Shown piece after piece: positions 1 to 5,074 of a stretch of DNA of 5,074 nucleotides (the stretch's first letter is position 1; each line of letters opens with the position of its first letter). The translations under genes were made by a program, and so were the position numbers. The DNA comes from Alphaproteobacteria bacterium (GTDB lineage: Bacteria > Pseudomonadota > Alphaproteobacteria > Puniceispirillales > Puniceispirillaceae): the NCBI GenBank assembly GCA_011524805.1, contig WTJO01000065.1, positions 1 through 5,074 on the forward strand, in the 5' to 3' direction. Under the pieces are notes generated by a model, which did no database searches, had not been told where the DNA came from, and saw nothing but the letters and a program-made list of their open reading frames with translations.

Positions 1-341
1 TTATCTAGCGCCTCTGCTTCGGCGCTGGCGCGTGTATCATTCCACAAAATGGCATTACGCAGGACAGTATCGTCCTTATCAAGCGCGACCAACCCGTGCA
101 TCTGGCCGGACAGCCCAATTGCCCGTAGGCTGGCCATTTTTTCGGGATAGGTCTGAGCCAGCTGGTCAAGCGCACTGTCTACGCCCTGCCACCAGCTATC
201 TGGCGTCTGCTCTGACCAGCCAGCATGTGGGCGAAGCACATCAAGCGGCACCGAAATCGCGGCATGTTCTAGCTGCTCTTCATCAAGCAAAATGACCTTT
301 ATTGCAGAGGTGCCAAGATCTATGCCGATGTAAAATGCCAT
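1..341 (-). CDS. xylB: Xylulokinase (FGGY carbohydrate kinase), N-terminal 113 codons only; continues beyond the left edge
   Basis: Reading minus from an ATG at 341 gives an open frame to the window edge with no stop (113 codons plus 2 nt). Visible features are the FGGY N-terminal phosphate-binding motif IGIDLGTS (residues 5-12), RPHAGWSEQ (37-45) followed by the Trp pair SWW (49-51), SGQMHG (78-83), and ILWNDTR (98-104). This combination is typical of xylulokinase rather than glycerol kinase or gluconokinase. The family is about 480-500 residues long, so roughly three quarters of the protein, including the catalytic Asp and the ATP-binding C-terminal domain, is missing. The enzyme makes D-xylulose 5-phosphate from D-xylulose and ATP in the cytoplasm. 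It starts 28 nt after the ATPase stop, with only a weak purine-rich AGAAACG before the ATG, so it is probably co-transcribed with the transporter genes. In Pseudomonas mannitol/arabitol operons a xylulokinase (MtlY) follows the dehydrogenase in the same way. Truncation is by the window edge, not by a lesion. Confidence 0.9.
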   Translation of the reverse strand, partial: MAFYIGIDLGTSAIKVILLDEEQLEHAAISVPLDVLRPHAGWSEQTPDSWWQGVDSALDQLAQTYPEKMASLRAIGLSGQMHGLVALDKDDTVLRNAILWNDTRASAEAEALD

Positions 342-369
342 ATAATATCGTTTCTGTGCGCAGGGTTAC

Positions 370-1395
370 CTATACAGCTTGCTGGCTTGTGCTATTGAAA
401 AAACTAAGCATAGATTTATCTGCTGTCAGCTTAATTTCCTTGCCGATAGGAAAGGCCGACAGATCAGTTGTTTTGGCGATAAATTCCATGCCGCGTGCTG
501 TTTTGCAATGCACCAATGCAACCTCACCCAGATTTTCAATCAAATCGGGGGTGGCCGTCAATAGCGGCTTTGATTTGCCGGCAAGCCTTAGATGTTCAGG
601 CCGGATACCCAGAATATCTGCTTCGCCTTTCAATAGCGCATTGCCTGTTTCGCTTAAATCTTCTGATCTGAAGAAATTCATTTTCGGGCTGCCGATAAAT
701 TGTGCGACAAACATATTTTGCGGCTTTTCATACAGTTCAATCGGAGAGCCGACCTGTTCAATATTGCCATCTCTCAGCACCACAATTTTATCTGCCAGCG
801 TCATTGCTTCAACCTGATCGTGGGTTACATAAATCATAGTTGTGCCCAGACGTTTATGCAGGCGGGCAATTTCAATCCGTGTCTGCACCCGCAACGCAGC
901 ATCAAGATTTGATAGTGGCTCGTCAAACAGAAATACGTCAGGCTCGCGCACAATTGCGCGCCCGATGGCAACACGCTGACGCTGGCCACCAGATAGTGCG
1001 CGCGGTGTGCGGTCAAGCAGAGACGATATTTCAAGAATCTCTGCTGCTGCCCTTACCCGCCTGTCAATTTCATCTGCCGGTGTTTTTGCCTGCTTCAGCC
1101 CAAAGGCCATGTTTTTATAGACAGTCATATGCGGATATAGCGCATAGGTCTGGAACACCATCGCTACGCCGCGCTTTGCGGGCGCAACGTCATTTACCAC
1201 AGTATCGCCAATAGAGATGGTGCCGCCGCTGATGTCTTCCAGACCAGCGATCATTCTCAGCAAGGTTGATTTGCCGCAGCCGGACGGGCCGACAAACACC
1301 ACAAACTCACTATCCTTGATATCAAGGTCCAGCCCGGTAATGACATTGGTGCTGCCATAGCTTTTGGCAACATTACGAAGTGTTAAGCCTGCCAT
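370..1395 (-). CDS. smoK: Polyol/sugar ABC transporter ATP-binding protein (SmoK/MalK/UgpC type)
   Basis: Complete 341-residue ATPase that hydrolyses ATP on the cytoplasmic face to power the two permeases encoded upstream. It has all nucleotide-binding motifs: Walker A GPSGCGKST (36-44), Q-loop Gln82, signature LSGGQRQ (134-140), Walker B VFLFDEP (154-160), D-loop SNLD (162-165) and switch His192. The segment LYEKPQN...FIGSPKMN (221-240) and GIRPEHL (263-269) mark the C-terminal TOBE/regulatory domain of the carbohydrate-importer (CUT1) subfamily. The length is normal for that family. The start is ATG at 1395, preceded by AGGATGGAAC. It overlaps the 3' end of the dehydrogenase gene by 13 nt, which implies translational coupling. 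Substrate cannot be read from an ATPase; assignment to polyols rests on the neighbours. In the best-known smo operons this gene directly follows the permeases, whereas here the regulator and dehydrogenase lie between. ABC importer ATPase is near certain; the smoK name is an inference. Confidence 0.93.
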   Translation of the reverse strand: MAGLTLRNVAKSYGSTNVITGLDLDIKDSEFVVFVGPSGCGKSTLLRMIAGLEDISGGTISIGDTVVNDVAPAKRGVAMVFQTYALYPHMTVYKNMAFGLKQAKTPADEIDRRVRAAAEILEISSLLDRTPRALSGGQRQRVAIGRAIVREPDVFLFDEPLSNLDAALRVQTRIEIARLHKRLGTTMIYVTHDQVEAMTLADKIVVLRDGNIEQVGSPIELYEKPQNMFVAQFIGSPKMNFFRSEDLSETGNALLKGEADILGIRPEHLRLAGKSKPLLTATPDLIENLGEVALVHCKTARGMEFIAKTTDLSAFPIGKEIKLTADKSMLSFFNSTSQQAV

Positions 1396-2144
1396 TTTTG
1401 TTCCATCCTGTGAATAGCGGCCACAAGGCCGGGTACAAAGCTGTTAAATCTTTCTGGAAGATCGCCCCAGATATGTGGGTCTGACGCTATTTCTTCTTCT
1501 TTTCCGGGCGCTATCATAGGCTGAAGCCTGTCCCAATATGGCTCATGATAGGGGATTGCACTTTTGCCATTTTTAAAATGTCTGGCATTGATAACCCATG
1601 AGGCAACACAGTCATATCCTGCTTCAGGCACAATTCCTTTCTGAAGGCATGCCTCAAGTGTAGGTCTGATATAAATTGCCATTTTAGAATAGCCATCCAT
1701 ACATATACGTTCCAGATGATCGGCAATACCCTGATTTTCAAATCTCTGTGCAATCTCGCCCAAATAGCCAGAAGTGTCAAACGGGATACTATCACCCAGC
1801 CCTTCCAGCACTTCGGCCTTTTCCCAGCGATCAAAATGTGCCCTCAGGCTAGGGTCGCGCATGGCCTGATCAAAGGTGGTATGGCCTGCTAGCGCGCCAA
1901 GATAGGCAAGTGCTGTATGCCCCCCATTCAGGATACGGATTTTGGCTTCTTCATAGGGCATCACATCTGAGACCATTTGAACGCCAACTGTCTCCAGCGC
2001 AGGCATTTTTGATGCAAATTTCCGTTCAATCACCCATTGGGTAAATAGCTCGCAATGCACAGGTGCCAGTGTTTCAGAATCAAATAGACGGCTTACCTCC
2101 GTATGCAGCTCGGGCGTGCTTCTAGGGGTAATTCTATCTACCAT
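1383..2144 (-). CDS. mtlK: Mannitol/polyol 2-dehydrogenase, C-terminal catalytic part, separated from its N-terminal part by a frameshift
   Basis: This 253-residue frame is the helical C-terminal half of a long-chain mannitol dehydrogenase, the NAD-dependent family oxidising mannitol to fructose and often D-arabitol to D-xylulose. It opens with MVDRITPRSTPEL, a hallmark that in complete proteins sits mid-chain after a Phe-Pro pair, not at the N-terminus. The catalytic signature AKIRILNGGHTALAYLG is intact: Lys68, Asn73 and His76 have the same spacing as the Lys295, Asn300 and His303 catalytic residues described for the Pseudomonas fluorescens enzyme. The frame extends upstream of the ATG through codons reading Y-F-P-R-S as far as a TGA at 2169-2171, so conserved sequence precedes the nominal start. 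No Shine-Dalgarno sequence is visible before the ATG at 2144; the preceding bases are pyrimidine rich. It is therefore most likely the 3' part of one gene of about 470 codons shared with the 2138-2794 frame. The stop overlaps the ATPase start by 13 nt. Confidence 0.88.
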   Translation of the reverse strand: MVDRITPRSTPELHTEVSRLFDSETLAPVHCELFTQWVIERKFASKMPALETVGVQMVSDVMPYEEAKIRILNGGHTALAYLGALAGHTTFDQAMRDPSLRAHFDRWEKAEVLEGLGDSIPFDTSGYLGEIAQRFENQGIADHLERICMDGYSKMAIYIRPTLEACLQKGIVPEAGYDCVASWVINARHFKNGKSAIPYHEPYWDRLQPMIAPGKEEEIASDPHIWGDLPERFNSFVPGLVAAIHRMEQKWQA

Positions 2145-2794
2145 CGAGCGGGGGAAATAGCATTTTTTTCAACCCAGCTTGCCAGTTCGGCCTGACCCAG
2201 AGCCTTAATATAGGCTAGCAGGGCGTCTTTCAGTATATCCCCGTTACTGCGGATATTATCACAACACAGAATTGTCAGGGGCGCGTCCAGATGCTGTGCC
2301 CGCCGTGCCAGCGCTTCGGCAAGATAGGCATAGACAGTTTCTGATTTCTTGCCCAAAATGCCATCTGCAATAGGGGCTGCCTCAAGATCAAGTTTCCAGT
2401 CCTGATCAACATAATAGCCGCTTTCCGTCACTGTTATTGTAACGGCATGAACTGATGGGGCGCACAGAATATCAAAACTGTCTTCCTCGTCAGAACTAGC
2501 GTCAAAAAATGCCAGATGAGAGCGCACCATCCGGTAATCAACCGCGCCATTTGGTGCAATCGTCTTCAGCACATAGCCATCTGCTGCACGTGCAGCACTC
2601 TGAAATGCAGGCGCATCTGCCTTGCGCAGATTGACAGCCGCGATCCCCCAGCACAAATCACCTGTCTTTTGCATATAATCATCAATAAATACAGCCTGAT
2701 GGGCACGATGAAATGCCCCGAAACCAAGATGCACTATGCCTATTGCACAATCAGTTTTGTCATAATCTGTCTGAAATAACTCAGTTTCTGACAT
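2138..2794 (-). CDS. mtlK: Mannitol/polyol 2-dehydrogenase, N-terminal Rossmann part, ended early by a frameshift
   Basis: This 218-residue frame is the NAD-binding half of a mannitol dehydrogenase-family enzyme. It contains the N-terminal dinucleotide motif HLGFGAFHRAHQA (22-34), the conserved TVTESGYY (121-128) and the CDNIRSNG motif (178-185) of the family active-site region. Up to WVEKN (207-211) it follows the family; the last seven residues (AISPARW) lose the conserved Phe-Pro and end at a TAG at 2138. The family continues here into FPxSMVDRITP, which is found in the other frame immediately downstream. Inserting one T in the TTT at 2155-2157 would give WVEKNAIFPRSMVDRITP and a product of about 470 residues, normal for the family (about 470-490). 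The start ATG at 2794 has AAGAAG six bases upstream and lies 12 nt after the regulator stop. As written, the product lacks the catalytic Lys/Asn/His and should be inactive alone. Sequencing error, true mutation or recoding all remain possible. Confidence 0.88.
   Translation of the reverse strand: MSETELFQTDYDKTDCAIGIVHLGFGAFHRAHQAVFIDDYMQKTGDLCWGIAAVNLRKADAPAFQSAARAADGYVLKTIAPNGAVDYRMVRSHLAFFDASSDEEDSFDILCAPSVHAVTITVTESGYYVDQDWKLDLEAAPIADGILGKKSETVYAYLAEALARRAQHLDAPLTILCCDNIRSNGDILKDALLAYIKALGQAELASWVEKNAISPARW
2141..2168 (-). other. Frameshift junction of the dehydrogenase gene (A7 run, then T3C5)
   Basis: This is the only interval in which both dehydrogenase frames are open at once: the downstream frame is closed above it by TGA at 2169-2171 and the upstream frame ends in TAG at 2138-2140. 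Any change of frame must happen here, and one extra base (or a -1 slip) is required. On the minus strand the interval holds most of a seven-A run (2163-2169), then T3 (2155-2157) and C5 (2150-2154). Adding a T best restores the family consensus (N-A-I-F-P-R-S-M); adding an A gives K-K-C-Y-F-P-R-S-M. The homopolymers make a base-count error or a genuine slippage site both credible. Confidence 0.8.
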
Positions 2795-2806
2795 CGTCTA
2801 CTTCTT

Positions 2807-3685
2807 TCATTTCTGCAATTCAGAGCGGGTGTAATCCCGATATGCAGAGGGTGTTGTTTCCTTAATTCTGAGAAAATGGCGATTGAAATTCGCCAGATTT
2901 TTGAACCCTACCTCATGACAGATAGTGGCAACTTTTTCGTCTGTTGCCTGAAGCATCGAACAGGCCTGGCCTATGCGCACACGGGTAACAAAATCAATGA
3001 AGCGGCTACCTGTCAGCTTCTGGAAATTGCGCGCAAAGGCAGTCATGCTCATATTGGACATTTCGGCTGCCTGGGCAAGGCTGATATCCTCGGCAAAATT
3101 ATTGATAATATGATCAACCACACGGGCAATATTGGACTGATGCGTATTGAAATGCTGGTAGTCCGAATTGGCGACAGATAGAATTTTCTGCTCTGGATGC
3201 TCATTTACAAGCAGCATAAACGCCAGAAATTTAACAATCCTGTCAGCCCCTTTGGCATCACGGATTGCCGCCAGATGGTGCTGGGCGATCTGGCTGTCAA
3301 AATCAACAAATTCAATGCCTCCAGCAGCGCGTTGTAACAAGCCGTCAAGCTCGTGGAAATCTGGAAAGGCAGACACCAGATCCTTGATAGTATTCAGATG
3401 GAACTGAACCATCATATCGCGCAATATGGTTGGTTCCTGAGTGCCAAATTCATCTGTCACCCAGTTGTGCGGTAAGTTGGGACCTATCAGATATAGCGCA
3501 CCGGGGCTAAACTCGCCAATATAATCCCCGACAAAGGTTTTGCCACGTGTCTCAACAATCAGATGAAGTTCCAGTACCTCATGATTATGCCATCTGCATA
3601 GATCGGTTGGCCAGCCATGCTCAAGATAGCGGATCGAATTATCCGCCCCGTCGACAAATTCAAATTCAGGTGTTAGCACAGACAT
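2807..3685 (-). CDS. AraC/XylS-family transcriptional regulator, probable polyol-operon activator (MtlR-like)
   Basis: Complete 292-residue cytoplasmic DNA-binding protein. The N-terminal ligand-sensing domain is cupin-like, with WHNHEVLEL (32-40), GEFSPGALYLIGPNLPHNW (57-75) and a helical linker after it. The C-terminal region (about 185-285) is a textbook AraC double helix-turn-helix: the first HTH around 200-222 (ISLAQAAEMSNMSMTAFAR) and the second around 250-271, with the signature ATICHEVGFKNLANFNRHF and the closing TPSAYRDY (278-285). The architecture and length resemble MtlR, the AraC-type activator of the Pseudomonas mannitol operon (about 300 residues). Ligand and target sites cannot be read from this window. 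It lies on the same strand and within the operon, 30 nt after the smoG stop and 12 nt before the dehydrogenase, so it is probably co-transcribed and, if it activates the operon, positively autoregulated. The start is ATG at 3685; the region upstream carries a seven-G run instead of a normal Shine-Dalgarno. Confidence 0.92.
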   Translation of the reverse strand: MSVLTPEFEFVDGADNSIRYLEHGWPTDLCRWHNHEVLELHLIVETRGKTFVGDYIGEFSPGALYLIGPNLPHNWVTDEFGTQEPTILRDMMVQFHLNTIKDLVSAFPDFHELDGLLQRAAGGIEFVDFDSQIAQHHLAAIRDAKGADRIVKFLAFMLLVNEHPEQKILSVANSDYQHFNTHQSNIARVVDHIINNFAEDISLAQAAEMSNMSMTAFARNFQKLTGSRFIDFVTRVRIGQACSMLQATDEKVATICHEVGFKNLANFNRHFLRIKETTPSAYRDYTRSELQK

Positions 3686-3715
3686 AATCTTAACCCCCCC
3701 GGATCTCTGTCAGGA

Positions 3716-4552
3716 TCACTTCACCGCGCCAAATGTCAGGCCGCGCACAAGCTGTTTCTGACAGAACCACCCCAGCACCACAATCGGACCGACAGCAGCG
3801 GTTGATACTGCTGAAAGCCGTCCGAAAAACAGCCCCTCAGGCGCTCTGTTGCCCTCAATAAGTTTTGACAAGGTGGCAGCATCTGTGGTGGTCAGGCGTA
3901 CTGTCCAGTAGGCTTCATTCCAGCAAAAGATGAAACATAATAGCGCTGTAGAGGCCAGCCCGCCCCACGCAAGCGGTAACACAATATCCCGCATTTCTCC
4001 CCAGATGCTGACCCCGTCCATCTTGCCAGCCTCAATGATTTCTTTTGGAATTTCCTTGAAATAGGTAAATAGCATCCAGATCACAATTGGCAGATTAATC
4101 AGCGCCAGCACCATAATCACCAGAAAATGTGTATCAAACAGCCCCAGCATATTCTTTGTCAGAAAGGTCATGGGATATAGCACAGCGGCCGCAGGCAGCA
4201 TTTTGGTAGATAACATCCAGACCAGAATATCTTTGGTGTGGCGGCTCGGATTAAAGGCCATTGCATAGGCTGCAGGCACGCCCACAAACAGCGTAAAGGC
4301 CGTTGCAAAGACTGAGGTGATGACCGAATTAATGGCAAATCGCCAGTAATCGTAATTTTCGGTCATATTCAGATAATTTTCCAATGTTGGGGTGAATATG
4401 AACAGAAATTCAGGCTTTACCGCATCCGCATCTGTCTTGAAGCTGGTCAGTACCATCCAGAAAATGGGAAAGAAAAACATCAGCCCAACAATCCAGGCCA
4501 GAAGCGGCCAGAATATCTTGCCAAATTTAGTTGTATGCGCAGATGATGACAT
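3716..4552 (-). CDS. smoG: Polyol ABC transporter permease, second subunit (SmoG/MtlG type)
   Basis: Complete 278-residue inner-membrane protein of the binding-protein-dependent (MalG-like) permease family. About six hydrophobic segments are visible, near residues 13-37, 74-99, 108-130, 139-163, 196-218 and 245-263. The cytoplasmic EAA loop that docks on the ATPase reads EAGKMDGVSIWGEMRDIVLP (174-193); it keeps the conserved Asp179-Gly180 and Pro193 but has Gly in place of the second Ala. The region FCWNEAYWT (209-217), APEGLFFGRLSA (237-248) and the C-terminal QKQLVRGLTFGAVK are characteristic of the mannitol/sorbitol subgroup (SmoG/MtlG) rather than maltose permeases, which supports a polyol substrate. 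Length is typical. The ATG at 4552 follows the smoF stop by 12 nt and has a strong AAGGAG seven bases upstream that overlaps that stop, so the two permeases should be translated together. It would pair with the SmoF-like protein to form the channel. Confidence 0.93.
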   Translation of the reverse strand: MSSSAHTTKFGKIFWPLLAWIVGLMFFFPIFWMVLTSFKTDADAVKPEFLFIFTPTLENYLNMTENYDYWRFAINSVITSVFATAFTLFVGVPAAYAMAFNPSRHTKDILVWMLSTKMLPAAAVLYPMTFLTKNMLGLFDTHFLVIMVLALINLPIVIWMLFTYFKEIPKEIIEAGKMDGVSIWGEMRDIVLPLAWGGLASTALLCFIFCWNEAYWTVRLTTTDAATLSKLIEGNRAPEGLFFGRLSAVSTAAVGPIVVLGWFCQKQLVRGLTFGAVK

Positions 4553-4559
4553 GCAACCG

Positions 4560-4565
4560 CTCCTT
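4560..4565 (-). promoter_or_regulatory. Strong Shine-Dalgarno site of the second permease
   Basis: On the minus strand AAGGAG lies seven bases before the ATG at 4552 and shares its first base with the last base of the TAA (4565-4567) ending the preceding permease. It is the clearest ribosome-binding site in the window; it fixes the smoG start and fits stop-to-start coupling of the two permease subunits. Confidence 0.8.
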
Positions 4566-5044
4566 TAATCCATCAGGCTCTTGCCAATGATGCGTAACAG
4601 AAAAATCGCAACAATATTGGCTAATATCACAGCCAGAATGCCTGTGGCGCTGGCCGCCCCGATATTATTTGAGGCAAATTCACCTATTAGATAGGGCAGG
4701 TTCTTATTACCATTTCCGCGGCTTACAATTTCAATCTCGGCATAAAGTGACAGATGGAAAATCGCCTGAATCATAACAACAATCGCAATAGGCCGCGCCA
4801 GATGCGGCAGGGTGAGGTGCACAAATTGTGCCCATACACCGGCGCCATCCAGCACCGCAGCTTCTTTTTGCTGTTGATCTTCAGATTGTAAAGAGGTCAT
4901 GACAATCAGCACCGCAAACGGAGTCCACTGCCATGTCACCATGATGATCACCGCATAGGCAGAAGTCTGTGTAGCTCTGAATGATAGTGGCTCAATCTCA
5001 GGCCATAGCGCAAAAAAACCGCCTATGCCCGGCAGATTCTGCAA
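4565..5044 (-). CDS. smoF: Polyol ABC transporter permease, first subunit (SmoF/MtlF type), C-terminal part; in-frame stop just upstream
   Basis: A 159-residue frame encoding the C-terminal half of a MalF-like inner-membrane permease. Visible are membrane segments near 28-50, 84-102 and 128-153, and the EAA loop KEAAVLDGAGVWAQFVHLTLP (60-80) with conserved Glu, Ala, Asp66-Gly67 and Pro80. Matches to the SmoF subgroup include TWQWTPFAVLI (37-47), LPHLARPIA (79-87), NLPYLI (115-120) and the tail LANIVAIFLLRIIGKSL. The family is about 290 residues, so the first half is missing. The nominal start is a TTG at 5044 with no good ribosome site. Family-like residues (GINHTIAS) continue upstream in the same frame to a TAG at 5069-5071, so the true gene almost certainly begins beyond the right edge and the TTG is only the first start-like codon after that stop. 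This could be a nonsense-mutated gene or an error near a contig end. In place of the usual GGPG after the second-last membrane segment it has SRGNGN (108-113). Confidence 0.8.
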   Translation of the reverse strand: MQNLPGIGGFFALWPEIEPLSFRATQTSAYAVIIMVTWQWTPFAVLIVMTSLQSEDQQQKEAAVLDGAGVWAQFVHLTLPHLARPIAIVVMIQAIFHLSLYAEIEIVSRGNGNKNLPYLIGEFASNNIGAASATGILAVILANIVAIFLLRIIGKSLMD

Positions 5045-5068
5045 GCTGGCAATTGTATGATTTATGCC

Positions 5069-5071
5069 CTA
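5069..5071 (-). other. In-frame TAG within the first permease gene
   Basis: Read in the permease frame, the right edge gives V, stop, G-I-N-H-T-I-A-S, then the TTG of the annotated frame. In MalF/SmoF proteins this position lies mid-protein, in the stretch following the third membrane segment, where a V-x-G pattern is common and x is variable. A single base change from a Ser, Tyr or Leu codon would create this TAG. It lies only three bases from the window edge, so its reliability is low. Confidence 0.55.
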
Positions 5072-5074
5072 AAC

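Noticed and set aside
32..295. Plus-strand open frame of 87 codons at the left edge
   Set aside because: It is antisense to the xylulokinase N-terminus, whose motifs are unmistakable; low-complexity composition, no domain.
342..369. Possible terminator or processing site in the 28-nt gap between ATPase and xylulokinase
   Set aside because: Only a short TGCGCA palindrome is present, with no stable stem followed by a T run on the transcribed strand.
302..817. 171-codon open frame on the plus strand opposite the ATPase gene
   Set aside because: It lies antisense to a clearly conserved ABC ATPase, shows no recognisable motif and has no ribosome site; it is a shadow frame.
1514..1834. 106-codon minus-strand frame inside the dehydrogenase
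   Set aside because: It lies wholly within the C-terminal dehydrogenase frame in another phase and has no family resemblance.
2516..2779. Plus-strand open frame of 87 codons opposite the dehydrogenase N-terminal part
   Set aside because: Antisense to a conserved Rossmann domain, Cys/Ile-rich shadow translation with no motif.
2876..3407. Two plus-strand open frames opposite the AraC-type regulator
   Set aside because: They are antisense to the conserved regulator domains and show no recognisable protein features.
3686..3715. Possible promoter or operator in the 30-nt gap before the regulator
   Set aside because: No -35/-10 pair or dyad can be made out; only a repeated GGATC on the plus strand, too short to mean anything.
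5015..5021. Seven-A run (plus strand) near the right edge as a second frameshift site
   Set aside because: In the permease frame it reads as G-F-F-A and the frame remains family-like on both sides, so no shift is indicated.

Overview
This window is a piece of a polyol (mannitol/arabitol/sorbitol-type) uptake and catabolism operon. All genes lie on the minus strand and read from high to low coordinates. In transcription order they are: the C-terminal part of an inner-membrane ABC permease (smoF-like, about 4565-5044, open at the window edge), a complete second permease (smoG-like, 3716-4552), an AraC/XylS-family regulator (2807-3685), a polyol/mannitol 2-dehydrogenase whose reading frame is broken in the middle (N-terminal part 2138-2794, C-terminal part 1383-2144), the transporter ATPase (smoK/ugpC/malK type, 370-1395), and the first 113 codons of a xylulokinase (1-341, running off the left edge).

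The protein families and gene set match the smo/mtl operons known from alphaproteobacteria (Rhodobacter smoEFGK-mtlK) and Pseudomonas (mtlEFGKDYZR). Base composition looks intermediate, somewhat under 50% GC by eye. A marine alphaproteobacterium, for example of the SAR116 type, is plausible, but this is inference from family resemblance only. Both ends cut through genes, so this may be a short contig.

How the genes work together: a periplasmic binding protein, expected just upstream of smoF and outside the window, would deliver a polyol to the SmoF/SmoG channel powered by SmoK. The dehydrogenase would oxidise the polyol to a ketose (mannitol to fructose, D-arabitol to D-xylulose). Xylulokinase would phosphorylate D-xylulose for the pentose phosphate pathway. 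The AraC-type protein probably senses the polyol and activates the operon. Spacing is tight throughout: gaps of 12, 30, 12 and 28 nt and one 13-nt overlap. This indicates one transcript; no internal promoter or terminator is visible, and no stretch of 300 bases lacks a gene.

I see no new defence, mobile or RNA system. The points worth a second look are the frameshift in the dehydrogenase, which lies at a slippery-looking A7 run followed by T3C5; an in-frame stop near the right edge inside the conserved part of the first permease; and a regulator gene sitting inside the operon between permease and enzyme genes. The two lesions could be real (a decaying operon or recoding) or could be sequencing/assembly errors. 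The window alone cannot decide.
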